From Qipengyuania sp. HL-TH1 (GTDB taxonomy: Bacteria; Pseudomonadota; Alphaproteobacteria; Sphingomonadales; Sphingomonadaceae): a DNA stretch of 64,000 nucleotides. Below are positions 38,216 through 47,205 of the stretch, one piece after another. Location of the stretch: assembly GCF_036365825.1 (NCBI RefSeq), contig NZ_CP142675.1, positions 1,798,001 to 1,862,000 of the forward strand, written 5' to 3'. The translations under genes were made by a program, and so were the position numbers. Within the stretch, counting starts at the first letter, position 1. The number at the start of each line of letters is the position of its first letter. The notes under the pieces are model-generated. The model had not been told where the DNA came from. It did not search any database and saw nothing but the letters and a program-made list of their open reading frames with translations.

Positions 38216-38529
38216 TGGACGGCGATCTCGCCCTGATCTTCGGGTTCATCCTGGCCGTTGTGATGCTGGTGCTGCCCTTCGCCTACTTCATCAACCAGCG
38301 CGTGCAGGAGCACGAGGAACGCAAGCTGGAGCTGGAAGCGCGGGCGGAGGAGGCCAAGGCCGAACAGCTGCGGTTCTCGAACGGCGATTACAGCAAGATG
38401 GAAGAGCGCGTCCGCGTGCTCGAGCGGATCGCCACCGACGGCAACCATACGCTGGCGACACAGATCGAGGAACTGCGCGACCTCCATGAACTGGAAGACC
38501 GCGTCGCTCCCCGCGAGACGGCGCAATGA
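38215..38529 (+). CDS. PspB-like TM-coiled-coil protein, paralogue 4
   Basis: A 104-aa protein: membrane helix (LALIFGFILAVVMLVLPFAYFI), a long Glu/Ala/Lys helix (VQEHEERKLELEARAEEAKAEQ), then MEERVRVLERIATDGNHTLATQIEELRDL and a polar tail. It overlaps paralogue 5 by 4 nt. Confidence 0.8.
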   Translation: MDGDLALIFGFILAVVMLVLPFAYFINQRVQEHEERKLELEARAEEAKAEQLRFSNGDYSKMEERVRVLERIATDGNHTLATQIEELRDLHELEDRVAPRETAQ

Positions 38530-38801
38530 GTTTCTGGACCGCCGTTGTCGTAATCGTCGCCATCAGTGCGATCGCCGGGGTTTTGCGGGACCGCTACAAG
38601 GCGATCGGCCGCGCCGAAAAGGCGCGGCAGGCCGAGCCCGAAGAGCGGATTTCCGCTGCGGAAAAGCGCGAGGTCGAGGAACTGCGCGAGAGGATCAAGG
38701 TGCTCGAGAGGATCGCCACCGACGGCAATTCGCTCGACGCAAGCGAAACCAAGAGGATTGCCGCCGAAATCGAAGCCCTGCGCGACCAGCGGGCGGATTG
38801 A
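38526..38801 (+). CDS. PspB-like TM-coiled-coil protein, paralogue 5
   Basis: A 91-aa protein: membrane helix (FWTAVVVIVAISAIAGVL), then coiled coil with LRERIKVLERIATDGNS, a short insertion (LDASETKRIA) and AEIEALRDQ. It keeps both halves of the shared motif but spaces them differently from paralogues 1-4. Confidence 0.8.
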   Translation: MSFWTAVVVIVAISAIAGVLRDRYKAIGRAEKARQAEPEERISAAEKREVEELRERIKVLERIATDGNSLDASETKRIAAEIEALRDQRAD

Positions 38802-38832
38802 GGACGGCAAGGTTCAAGGAGGACATGAGGTA

Positions 38833-39075
38833 ATGTTCGAACCGACAATGATAATCGCCGGCGCTTCGCTGGTCGGCCTGACCATCGTCGCGGCAGCCCT
38901 GCTGCGGGGTTGGTACGGGTGGCTGGCCCTCAAGCGCCAGGAGCTTGAACGGCACTACACCGGCACCGAAGAGCGCGACACGGGATCGTCGATCGGCGCG
39001 GCGCGGATCGAGCTGGCCGACCTCAAGGAGCGGATCAAGAAGCTCGAGGCCATCGCCAGCGGGGTGGATCTGTGA
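38833..39075 (+). CDS. PspB-like TM-coiled-coil protein, paralogue 6 (truncated motif)
   Basis: An 80-aa protein with a membrane helix (MIIAGASLVGLTIVAAALL) and a short coiled coil with LADLKERIKKLEAIASGVDL at the C-terminus. It has the first half of the shared motif but ends before the EIEALRD half. AGGAGGACATGAGG lies upstream. Its stop overlaps the GTG of the next small gene by 4 nt. Confidence 0.75.
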   Translation: MFEPTMIIAGASLVGLTIVAAALLRGWYGWLALKRQELERHYTGTEERDTGSSIGAARIELADLKERIKKLEAIASGVDL

Positions 39076-39248
39076 CCGTCGTACGGACCGACGCCGCGCG
39101 CGCCGGAATCGGCCTCGGCACGGCCATCGCGGTGGCGATCAGCTGGAGCCTGCACAAGTCGATCGTCTGGGCAGTGATCCACGGGTTTTTCGGCTGGTTC
39201 TATGTCGCCTATTTCGCATTCACCCGGCCCGGAGGGCTGACCGGCTGA
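39072..39248 (+). CDS. 58-aa two-helix membrane protein at the end of the psp operon
   Basis: A GTG start overlaps the preceding stop (GTGA). The product has two hydrophobic helices: AGIGLGTAIAVAISWSLHKS and IVWAVIHGFFGWFYVAYFAF, ending in TRPGGLTG. Small bacterial membrane proteins with this ISWSxxKSIxWAxxHG pattern are widespread and uncharacterised. Coupling ties it to the psp transcript. Confidence 0.65.
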   Translation: MTVVRTDAARAGIGLGTAIAVAISWSLHKSIVWAVIHGFFGWFYVAYFAFTRPGGLTG

Positions 39249-39289
39249 GGCCGATGGACGCCTGCCGACCGGCCCGCTAAGGGCGCGCC

Positions 39290-39697
39290 ATGCGCACACT
39301 TTCCGACATTGCCGAAGAATATACCTTCCTCGAAGGCGACGAACGCTATCGCCTGCTGATCGAACTGGGCCGCGAGCTCGAAGCCATGCCCGCCGCGCTC
39401 AAGACCGATGCCACGCTGGTACGCGGCTGTTCGGCGCAGGTCTGGGTCTATCCCACGGGCGAGGCGGACCAGCTCCATTTCCTCGCCGACAGCAATGCGG
39501 CGATCACCAAGGGCATCGTCGCGCTGGTGATTGCTGCGGTGCAGGACAAGCCCGCGGATGAAGTCGCCAAGATGGATGTCGCCGCGGCGCTTGGCCCGTT
39601 CGATCTCAAGAACCAGCTGTCGAGCAACCGTACGCAGGGCGTGCCCAACATGATTGCGCTGGTGAAAGAACATGCCGCGCGGATCGCGGCCGGTTGA
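39290..39697 (+). CDS. sufE: SufE family cysteine-desulfuration protein
   Basis: A 135-aa protein that accepts sulfur from a cysteine desulfurase for Fe-S cluster assembly. The sulfur-accepting cysteine is in LVRGCSAQVWVYP; the C-terminal LGPFDLKNQLSSNRTQGVPNMI segment is typical. It overlaps the next gene by 26 nt. Confidence 0.93.
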   Translation: MRTLSDIAEEYTFLEGDERYRLLIELGRELEAMPAALKTDATLVRGCSAQVWVYPTGEADQLHFLADSNAAITKGIVALVIAAVQDKPADEVAKMDVAAALGPFDLKNQLSSNRTQGVPNMIALVKEHAARIAAG

Positions 39698-40049
39698 ATT
39701 GAAGCGGCCGATCTACAAGGGCCTCGGCTTCCTCGCTGTCGGGCTTGGCGCCGTGGGCGCGGCGCTGCCGATCATGCCGACCGTGCCCTTCCTCCTGCTG
39801 GCGGTCTATTTCTTCGCCCGGTCGAGCCCCGAACTCGAACAGAAGATCCTCGATCATCCGCATTGGGGCCCGCATGTGAAGGACTGGCGCGAACGCCGCG
39901 CGATCAGCCGCCGCTCGAAGACCATGGCGATCGGCGCGATGGCGACCGGCGCGGTGTTCACCTGGTATACGCTCGGCCATCCCTGGTACTGGATTTCAGT
40001 CGCCGTGCTGGTGATCTGCGGGAGCTGGATCGCCACGCGCAACGAATAG
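39672..40049 (+). CDS. YbaN/DUF454 family inner-membrane protein
   Basis: A 125-aa membrane protein with the DUF454 pattern: KGLGFLAVGLGAVGAALPIMPTVPFLLLAVYFFARSSPELEQKILDHPHWGPHVKDWRERRAISRRSK, then two further helices. Function unknown. The ATG at 39672 is inside sufE; a TTG at 39699 is an alternative start just after the sufE stop. Confidence 0.85.
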   Translation: MPRGSRPVELKRPIYKGLGFLAVGLGAVGAALPIMPTVPFLLLAVYFFARSSPELEQKILDHPHWGPHVKDWRERRAISRRSKTMAIGAMATGAVFTWYTLGHPWYWISVAVLVICGSWIATRNE

Positions 40050-40122
40050 GCCGGCGGAACCGCGTGCGTGCCGGCCCGTTGATGACCCGAACGACGGGAG
40101 GGAAGACAAAAGGACATTCCCC

Positions 40123-40281
40123 ATGGCAATTCTCATTCTTATCGCGACCATCCTGCTGCCCCCGCTCGGCGTTGCCGCCAAGCACGGGCTCGGCAAGACC
40201 GCGCTGCTCAATCTGGTGCTGACGCTGCTGGGCTATATCCCCGGCCTGATCCACGGATTGTATGTAAATTACGCCAAGTAG
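40123..40281 (+). CDS. YqaE/Pmp3 family proteolipid (52 aa)
   Basis: A 52-aa hydrophobic protein with two membrane helices. It has the Pmp3 pattern: LIATILLPPLGVAAKHGLGKTALLNLVLTLLGYIPGLIHGLYVNY, including the LLPPLGV turn and the GYIPGxIHAxY-like second half. The yeast homologue Pmp3 modulates plasma-membrane potential. The start at 40123 gives a complete domain. Confidence 0.85.
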   Translation: MAILILIATILLPPLGVAAKHGLGKTALLNLVLTLLGYIPGLIHGLYVNYAK

Positions 40282-40293
40282 ACCGTTCGCCAG

Positions 40294-40557
40294 CTAGAAT
40301 GGCATTCCCGAGGCCGGGACCGTTTCAGCGGTCTCGGCCTCTTGCGTTTCCGTGGCGCGTTCCTCGCGCTGCATTTCGAATGTCCCGTTCATTTCCGCGA
40401 GGCTCCACATGCCGGTGACGGTCATACCGTCCCGCGACATCTGTCCGACGTAATCAACGGGGTTATCGTACCCTTGTGGAGGGTCGATATAAATCTTGGT
40501 GAAATCGACCGAGCGTCCGCTGCGATGGCCCGATACCATGGCGCCGATGGTCTGCAT
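40294..40557 (-). CDS. Conserved-looking hypothetical protein with uncertain 5' end
   Basis: From the first canonical start in frame (ATG 40557) the product is 87 aa: MQTIGAMVSGHRSGRSVDF, KIYIDPPQGYDNPVDYVGQM, then GMWSLAEMNGTFEMQREE and an acidic Thr/Glu tail. The same frame stays open to about 40774 and reads as protein-like sequence (DLTGDWDGSYTYPGGEA, FRLRIAESGGSFSGELIEPD) but has no ATG, GTG or TTG. The true N-terminus is probably near 40693-40704. It may be a small lipocalin-like beta protein; no family is recognised. It starts close to the crtZ stop on the same strand. Confidence 0.55.
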   Translation of the reverse strand: MQTIGAMVSGHRSGRSVDFTKIYIDPPQGYDNPVDYVGQMSRDGMTVTGMWSLAEMNGTFEMQREERATETQEAETAETVPASGMPF

Positions 40558-40708
40558 GGGACGAAACAGGTCCGGCTCGATCAGCTCCCCGCTGAAGCTG
40601 CCACCGCTCTCGGCAATGCGTAGGCGGAAAGGTGTAACGGCCTCGCCACCGGGATAGGTGTAACTGCCGTCCCAGTCGCCGGTGAGGTCGCACGCGTCGA
40701 CTATCGAA

Positions 40709-41227
40709 TCAGGCCCCGGCGCTTTCTCGAACGACGGCGATCCCTGCTTCGCGCTGGCGCCTGAGTTCCGCTTTCAGCTTGGCGGGATCGCGCGCGAAGA
40801 CGAAGCCGAAGCTGACCCCGCCCTCCTTACCGATGGTGGCATGATGCAGCTTGTGCGCCTGAACCAGCCGCTTGGCGTAGCCCCGCTTGGGCACCCAGCG
40901 GAAATAGCGCTGGTGAACCAGTCCATCGTGCACCAGCGTGTAGATGATGCCGTAGAACAGGATGCCCAGCCCGATCCAGGTGCCCGGCCACCACGCGCCC
41001 TCGCCCATCACCCACTCGCTGCCCACGGCGAACATCGAAATGCTCATGGCCGCGCCGACGATGGCGTAGAGGTCGTTCTTTTCGAGCAGGTTGTCATGCG
41101 GTTCGTGGTGGTCGCGGTGCCACCCCCAGCCGAAGCCATGCATGATGTATTTGTGGCTCGCCCAGGCAACCCATTCCATCGCGACGACGGTCGCGAACAC
41201 GATCAGCGCGGGGACGAGGAAACTCAT
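40709..41227 (-). CDS. crtZ: Beta-carotene hydroxylase, CrtZ type (fatty acid hydroxylase superfamily)
   Basis: A 172-aa membrane di-iron hydroxylase. Histidine boxes: HKYIMH (25-30), HRDHH (37-41) followed by EPH, HDGLVHQR and HKLHHA. Length and box spacing match bacterial CrtZ, which adds 3-hydroxyl groups to beta-ionone rings to make zeaxanthin. No other carotenoid gene is adjacent. ATG 41227 gives the conserved N-terminal helix. Confidence 0.9.
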   Translation of the reverse strand: MSFLVPALIVFATVVAMEWVAWASHKYIMHGFGWGWHRDHHEPHDNLLEKNDLYAIVGAAMSISMFAVGSEWVMGEGAWWPGTWIGLGILFYGIIYTLVHDGLVHQRYFRWVPKRGYAKRLVQAHKLHHATIGKEGGVSFGFVFARDPAKLKAELRRQREAGIAVVRESAGA

Positions 41228-41276
41228 GGCACCGATATAGGCGCTCCACCGCGGCAGGCAAAGCCCGCGCCGCGGC

Positions 41277-41702
41277 TTACTCGCCCGTGTGCGGTTCCTG
41301 CTTGCGCGGCAGGCCGAAGAAAGTCTCGGCAACTTCGCGGCTGATCCGCGCCGGCCGCAGGCTCTTGGCGTCGATGCAGCACCACATGCTCTGCACTTCG
41401 GCCAGCACGTCTTCGCCGCGGCGAATCACCGTGTTGTAGAAGCTGCGCGCGCCGGCGATCTTTTCGAGCACCGTTTCGGCGATGACATCGTCGTGGAGGA
41501 AGGCCGGGCGGCGATAGGTAATCTCGTGCTTGAGCGCGACCCACGCCTTGCTCGCCACCTCCTCGGCCGGGGCAAGTTTCTGCCAATGCGCGAGGACGGT
41601 ATCCTGCACCCAGTTCAGGTAGCGCGCGTTGTTCACGTGCCCCATGAAATCGATATCGTCGGGCAGGACCTTGATCGGAAAGGTGAATGGCTTTGCTGAC
41701 AT
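41277..41702 (-). CDS. Acyl-CoA thioesterase (4HBT hotdog family)
   Basis: A 141-aa protein with FPIKVLPDDIDFMGHVNNARYLNWVQD, including the catalytic Asp of the YbgC/4HBT group, and LKHEITYRRPAFLHDDVIAETVLEK. It is predicted to hydrolyse acyl-CoA thioesters. It is divergent from leuC across an AT-rich 91-bp spacer. Confidence 0.88.
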   Translation of the reverse strand: MSAKPFTFPIKVLPDDIDFMGHVNNARYLNWVQDTVLAHWQKLAPAEEVASKAWVALKHEITYRRPAFLHDDVIAETVLEKIAGARSFYNTVIRRGEDVLAEVQSMWCCIDAKSLRPARISREVAETFFGLPRKQEPHTGE

Positions 41703-41793
41703 TGATGTTAATAGAGCAGCAAAAGGTTAAGTTTGGAAGACTCTTGTTTTGCCATTTTGCGCCATCGCCATTCCTGCCGCACATTCCGCCGCG

Positions 41794-43245
<1,452 letters not shown>

Positions 43246-43258
43246 CCATTGAGAAACG

Positions 43259-43417
43259 ATGACCAAGAAGCTTTCCGGAAAAGCCGCCATCGCCGGGGCT
43301 ATCGGCTCCGCCGCCGTCGCCGCCGCGCTGCTGTATGCGAACAAGCGCAAGGAGAGGAAGCGCGGGCCGCAACAGCCCGGTCCGATTCCTTCGGGAGAGA
43401 ATCCCGAAACCGATTGA
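43259..43417 (+). CDS. 52-aa membrane protein between leuC and the MBL gene
   Basis: Starts 13 nt after the leuC stop with GAGAAACG upstream. The product is MTKKLSGKAAIAGAIGSAAV, continuing AAALLYANKRKERKRG and a Pro/Glu tail: one Ala-rich membrane helix followed by a strongly basic stretch and a polar C-terminus. Tight packing between genes supports translation. Function unknown. Confidence 0.6.
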   Translation: MTKKLSGKAAIAGAIGSAAVAAALLYANKRKERKRGPQQPGPIPSGENPETD

Positions 43418-43443
43418 GGTCGCGCGTCACAGGGGAGAGAGAC

Positions 43444-44286
43444 ATGTCGCCGAAATCAGGAATGCTGGCCGCGCTTGCCGCGGTGCTCGCCATGCCGGTC
43501 GCGGTATCCGCGCAGGAAGCAGCGGATATCGAAATGTGGCGGCTCGATTGCGGGACGCTCGAATTGAGCGACACCGGGCCGTTCTCCGACACGCATCTCT
43601 ACGACGGCCAGCGCCGCCGACTGACTGACAGTTGCTACCTGATCCGCAATGGCACCCGCTACCTTTTGTGGGATACGGGCCTTTCCGGCGCGCTCAAGGG
43701 CACCAGCGAAACGCGCGGCGTATTCACCTCGAGCGTCGAGCGTACGATCGTCGAACAGCTCGGCGACCTCGGTCTCGCCCCCGCCGATATCGCGATGGTC
43801 GGGATCAGCCACTACCACAACGACCATATCGGCCAGGCAGTCGACTTTCCCCATGCCGAACTGCTGATCGGTGCAGGCGACGCGGACGCGGTGATTGCCA
43901 ATGGGCGCGAGGAAACGATCGCCCAGCTCGCCCCGTGGTTCGGTGCTGATGCAAACGGCAAGGTCACGCGGATCGCAGCCGATCACGACGTGTTCGGCGA
44001 CGGAACGGTCCGGATGATCGCGACGCATGGGCATACGCCGGGTCACAAGGCACTGGTGGTGGAGCTTCCGCGAATGGGCACTTACATGCTGACCGGCGAT
44101 CTTTATCATTTCGAGGAGCAGATCGAGAACGAGGGTGTCCCCACCTTCAACACCGACCGCGCCGATACGCTGGCATCGTTCCATCGTTTCAACCAGATGG
44201 CCGACAGTCTCGAAGCCACCGTCGTGGTGCAGCACGAACCGCGGCATGTCGAACGCCTGCCCGCCTTTCCGGACAGCGCAAACTGA
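43444..44286 (+). CDS. Secreted MBL-fold hydrolase, N-acyl homoserine lactonase-like
   Basis: A 280-aa metallo-beta-lactamase-fold protein with a signal peptide ([23 protein letters not shown]). The metal motif HYHNDHIG (HxHxDH), a further ligand His in [10 protein letters not shown], the Asp in [11 protein letters not shown] and a C-terminal His ([10 protein letters not shown]) are visible. The layout ([17 protein letters not shown]..., [19 protein letters not shown]) resembles AiiA/AttM-like lactonases, so periplasmic quorum-quenching or lactone hydrolysis is plausible but unproven. Its stop overlaps leuD's ATG by 1 nt. Confidence 0.85.
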   Translation: MSPKSGMLAALAAVLAMPVAVSAQEAADIEMWRLDCGTLELSDTGPFSDTHLYDGQRRRLTDSCYLIRNGTRYLLWDTGLSGALKGTSETRGVFTSSVERTIVEQLGDLGLAPADIAMVGISHYHNDHIGQAVDFPHAELLIGAGDADAVIANGREETIAQLAPWFGADANGKVTRIAADHDVFGDGTVRMIATHGHTPGHKALVVELPRMGTYMLTGDLYHFEEQIENEGVPTFNTDRADTLASFHRFNQMADSLEATVVVQHEPRHVERLPAFPDSAN

Positions 44287-44891
44287 TGAGAGCCGTTTCC
44301 ACCATCGAAGGTCGGGCCATTCCGCTCGGCCTTAAGAATATCGATACCGACGTCATCATCCCTGCGCACTGGCTCAAGACGGTCAGCCGCGAGGGGCTTG
44401 GCCAGGGCGCGTTCGAGACCATCCGCGCGGCCCCCGGCAACCCCTTCGATGTCGAGGATTTCGCACAGGCGCCGATCCTGATCGCGGGCGATAACTTCGG
44501 CTGCGGATCGAGCCGCGAACATGCCGCATGGGCGATGCTCGACATGGGACTCGATGCGGTGATCGCCCCCAGTTTCTCGGACATTTTCGCGGGCAATGCC
44601 TTCAAGAACGGCATCCTCGCGGTCGAATTGCCGCAGGACCAGGTCGACCGGCTGCTCGAGGTCGCGCAGGACCATCCGATCACCATCGATCTGGAAAACC
44701 AGGTCGTCACCACCGAATTCCAGGACCGGTTCACTTTCGAGATCGACCCGTTCCGCAAGCGCTGCCTGCTCGAAGGGCTCGACGAGATCGGGCTGACGCT
44801 CGGCAGCGCCGACGAAATCACCAGACACGAACAAATGCGCGAGGGCGCCATGCCTTGGCTCGATAAACCGCATAGGAGAGATGCAGCGTGA
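44286..44891 (+). CDS. leuD: 3-isopropylmalate dehydratase small subunit
   Basis: A 201-aa swivel-domain subunit partnering LeuC ([61 protein letters not shown]). It overlaps both neighbours: 1 nt with the MBL gene and 4 nt with the GTG of the oxidoreductase gene. Confidence 0.95.
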   Translation: MRAVSTIEGRAIPLGLKNIDTDVIIPAHWLKTVSREGLGQGAFETIRAAPGNPFDVEDFAQAPILIAGDNFGCGSSREHAAWAMLDMGLDAVIAPSFSDIFAGNAFKNGILAVELPQDQVDRLLEVAQDHPITIDLENQVVTTEFQDRFTFEIDPFRKRCLLEGLDEIGLTLGSADEITRHEQMREGAMPWLDKPHRRDAA

Positions 44892-45886
44892 AAGCAGTCC
44901 TTTCGAAGGAAGTCGGCGGACCCGAAACCCTCGTCGTCGAGGATATCGCCGAACCCACCGCCGGCAAGGGCGAGGTGCTGGTCAAGGTTGCCGCCTGCGC
45001 GATCAATTTCCCCGACACGCTGATCATCCGCGACATGTACCAGTTCAAGCCGCCCCGCCCGTTCGCGCCCGGTGGCGAGATCTCGGGCACGATCGAGGCA
45101 CTGGGCGAAGGCGTCGAGGGCTTTGCCGTCGGTGACCGCGTGATGTGCGGCGTCGGCAATGGCGGGCTGCAGGAAAAGGTCGCGGTGGCGGCGGAACGGC
45201 TGTTCAAGGTGCCCGAGGGGATCGACCTGGTGAAAGCCAGCGCGCTGTTGATGACCTATGGCACCACGATCCACGGCCTGAAGGACCGCGGCGACATCAA
45301 GGAGGGCGAAACCGTCCTCGTACTGGGCGCTGCGGGCGGTGTCGGCCTGTCGGCGGTCGAACTGGCGAAGGCCTATGGCTGCCGCGTGGTCGCCGCGGTC
45401 TCGACCGAGGAAAAGGGCGCAGTCGCCAAGCAGCACGGCGCGGACGAAGTGGTGATCTATCCGCGCGCGCCGTTCGACAAGGACACTTCCAAGCAACTGG
45501 CGAGCGACTTCAAATCGGCAGTCGGCCCCAATGGCGCGGATATCGTCTATGACATCGTCGGCGGCGACTATTCCGAACCCGCGCTGCGTGCGATCGCCTG
45601 GGAAGGCCGTTTCCTCGTGATCGGTTTCCCCGCCGGGATCGCCAAGATGCCGCTCAACCTCACCCTGCTGAAGAGCTGCGATATCCGCGGCGTGTTCTGG
45701 GGCGCCTTCACCGCGCGCGAGCCCGAGCGCAACCAGCGCAATATCGAAGAGCTGTTCGACCTGTGGAAAGCGGGCAAGATCAATCCGCTGGTCAGCGAGA
45801 CCTATCCGATCGAACGCGCGCATGAGGCCATCGCCAAGCTCGAAAATCGCGGCGCGATCGGCAAGCTCGTCGTAACGATGGAATAA
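44888..45886 (+). CDS. NADPH:quinone oxidoreductase family protein (zinc-independent MDR)
   Basis: A 332-aa medium-chain reductase. It has a GroES-like N-terminal domain ([50 protein letters not shown]) and a Rossmann domain with [22 protein letters not shown]. Zinc ligands are not evident, fitting the quinone oxidoreductase class. The GTG start overlaps leuD by 4 nt. Substrate unknown. Confidence 0.87.
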   Translation: MKAVLSKEVGGPETLVVEDIAEPTAGKGEVLVKVAACAINFPDTLIIRDMYQFKPPRPFAPGGEISGTIEALGEGVEGFAVGDRVMCGVGNGGLQEKVAVAAERLFKVPEGIDLVKASALLMTYGTTIHGLKDRGDIKEGETVLVLGAAGGVGLSAVELAKAYGCRVVAAVSTEEKGAVAKQHGADEVVIYPRAPFDKDTSKQLASDFKSAVGPNGADIVYDIVGGDYSEPALRAIAWEGRFLVIGFPAGIAKMPLNLTLLKSCDIRGVFWGAFTAREPERNQRNIEELFDLWKAGKINPLVSETYPIERAHEAIAKLENRGAIGKLVVTME

Positions 45887-45952
45887 CCGCCCTTGCGAGG
45901 TGGGGGGCCGCGCCTATTCCGGCCCCCGACATTCCATCCCGAGAGGACCATC

Positions 45953-46279
45953 ATGACCGATTTCAAGGATCGCGAACGCGGCGAGGAAGCCAAGTTCGCC
46001 TTCGACGAGGAAAACGCCTTCAAGATCGCCGCCCGCCGCAACCGCCTGGTCGGCGAATGGGCGGCAGGTCTGATGGGTCTGACCGACGAAGAAACCGACG
46101 CCTACAAGAAGGCGGTCGTCCAGGCCGATTTCGAAGAAGCCGGCGATGAAGACGTGATTCGCAAGCTGCTGGGCGACCTCACCGCCGCCGAATGCGATGT
46201 CAGCGAAGCCGACATCCGGACCAAGCTGGAAGAGTGCGCCGTCGAGGCCCGCCGCCAGTTCATGTCCGACGGGGCCTGA
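45953..46279 (+). CDS. F1Fo ATPase inhibitor subunit zeta (DUF1476)
   Basis: A 108-aa alpha-helical protein of the DUF1476 family (FKDRERGEEAKFAFDEENAFKIAARRNRLVGEWAA, LMGLTDEETDAYKKAVVQADFEEAGDEDVIRKLLGDL). In Paracoccus this protein is the zeta subunit that blocks ATP hydrolysis by F1 through its N-terminal helix. It is specific to alphaproteobacteria. GAGAGGACC precedes the ATG. Confidence 0.9.
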   Translation: MTDFKDRERGEEAKFAFDEENAFKIAARRNRLVGEWAAGLMGLTDEETDAYKKAVVQADFEEAGDEDVIRKLLGDLTAAECDVSEADIRTKLEECAVEARRQFMSDGA

Positions 46280-46283
46280 ACCC

Positions 46284-46517
46284 ATGCCGATGGCCGCTGC
46301 AGACATCGTCGCGCTGATCGAGGAAGCGCTGCCCGGCGCACAGGTCGAGATGCGCGACCTCGCCGGCGATAACGATCATTGGGCCGCCAAGGTGACTGCG
46401 CCGCAGTTTACCGGGCTGACGCGGGTCAAGCAGCACAAGCTGGTGTACGACGCGCTGGGCGGGCGCATGGGCGGCGAACTGCACGCCTTGCAACTGACCA
46501 CGCAAGCCCCCACCTGA
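46284..46517 (+). CDS. BolA family protein
   Basis: A 77-aa BolA-like protein (IVALIEEALPGAQVEMRDLAGDNDHWAAKVTAPQFTGLTRVKQHKLVYDALGGRMGGELHALQLTT) with the conserved His. With the CGFS glutaredoxin encoded 36 nt downstream it probably forms a [2Fe-2S]-bridged BolA-Grx complex in iron handling. Confidence 0.93.
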   Translation: MPMAAADIVALIEEALPGAQVEMRDLAGDNDHWAAKVTAPQFTGLTRVKQHKLVYDALGGRMGGELHALQLTTQAPT

Positions 46518-46553
46518 TTCTCCGCAACTCGAATTCATACAAAGGACGGACCC

Positions 46554-46886
46554 ATGTCCGATACCAACCAGCGCATCGCCGACATCGTCGGCGGCAAAGA
46601 CGTCGTCCTGTTCATGAAGGGCACCCCGCTGTTCCCGCAATGCGGCTTTTCGAGCCGTGCGGTGGCGATCCTCGACCATTGCGGCGTCGCCTATGACAGC
46701 GTCGATGTGTTGCAGGACATGGAAGTGCGCCAGGGCATCAAGGCCTATTCCGATTGGCCGACCATCCCCCAGCTATACGTCAAGGGCGAATTCGTCGGCG
46801 GCAGCGACATCATGATGGAGATGTTCGAGGCCGGTGAATTGCAGCAGATGATGGATGCGAAAGCCGTGGCCAAGGCCGAAGGCTGA
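46554..46886 (+). CDS. grxD: Monothiol glutaredoxin (Grx4/GrxD type)
   Basis: A 110-aa CGFS glutaredoxin: [27 protein letters not shown], with [30 protein letters not shown]. The family carries and transfers [2Fe-2S] clusters. AAAGGACGG is the ribosome-binding site. Confidence 0.95.
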   Translation: MSDTNQRIADIVGGKDVVLFMKGTPLFPQCGFSSRAVAILDHCGVAYDSVDVLQDMEVRQGIKAYSDWPTIPQLYVKGEFVGGSDIMMEMFEAGELQQMMDAKAVAKAEG

Positions 46887-46945
46887 GGCACGCTTGGCGC
46901 GTCCTCTAGGGACCGCGCCGCGTAATTACCGGCTCCAGAACGGGT

Positions 46946-46980
46946 AAGGCCCGCCCGGTGGGACTACCGGGCGGGCCTTT
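46946..46980 (+). terminator. Intrinsic terminator after grxD
   Basis: AAGGCCCGCCCGGT pairs perfectly with ACCGGGCGGGCCTT across a short loop, followed by TCGTTCGTT. It lies 60 nt after the grxD stop. Confidence 0.85.
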
Positions 46981-47205
46981 CGTTCGTTCTGAGGGTACCG
47001 GGTGTGGAGACCTTGGGTTGGCACCCCCGTGAAGACTTGAACGGGACAGATGAATATATGCATGCCCCGTGCCAAACAGGCATGATCACGAGTTTCCGCG
47101 CCTCCAGATGGTAAACGCGTTTTTAGTCGCGTCGCTTAGTGTAAAGTTCCCCGACAGCCCCCGTTTACCTTTGCGCTTGGCAAGCAGCGCGGCCCCCGTC
47201 ACAAC
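46981..47205. other. Gene-free stretch with two small hairpins
   Basis: No ORF is supported between the grxD terminator and the NUDIX gene. Two stem-loops can be drawn: CCCGT (47026-47030) with ACGGG (47041-47045), and CATGCC (47061-47066) with GGCATG (47079-47084). They could belong to a small RNA or a leader; no known RNA family is recognised. Confidence 0.4.
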
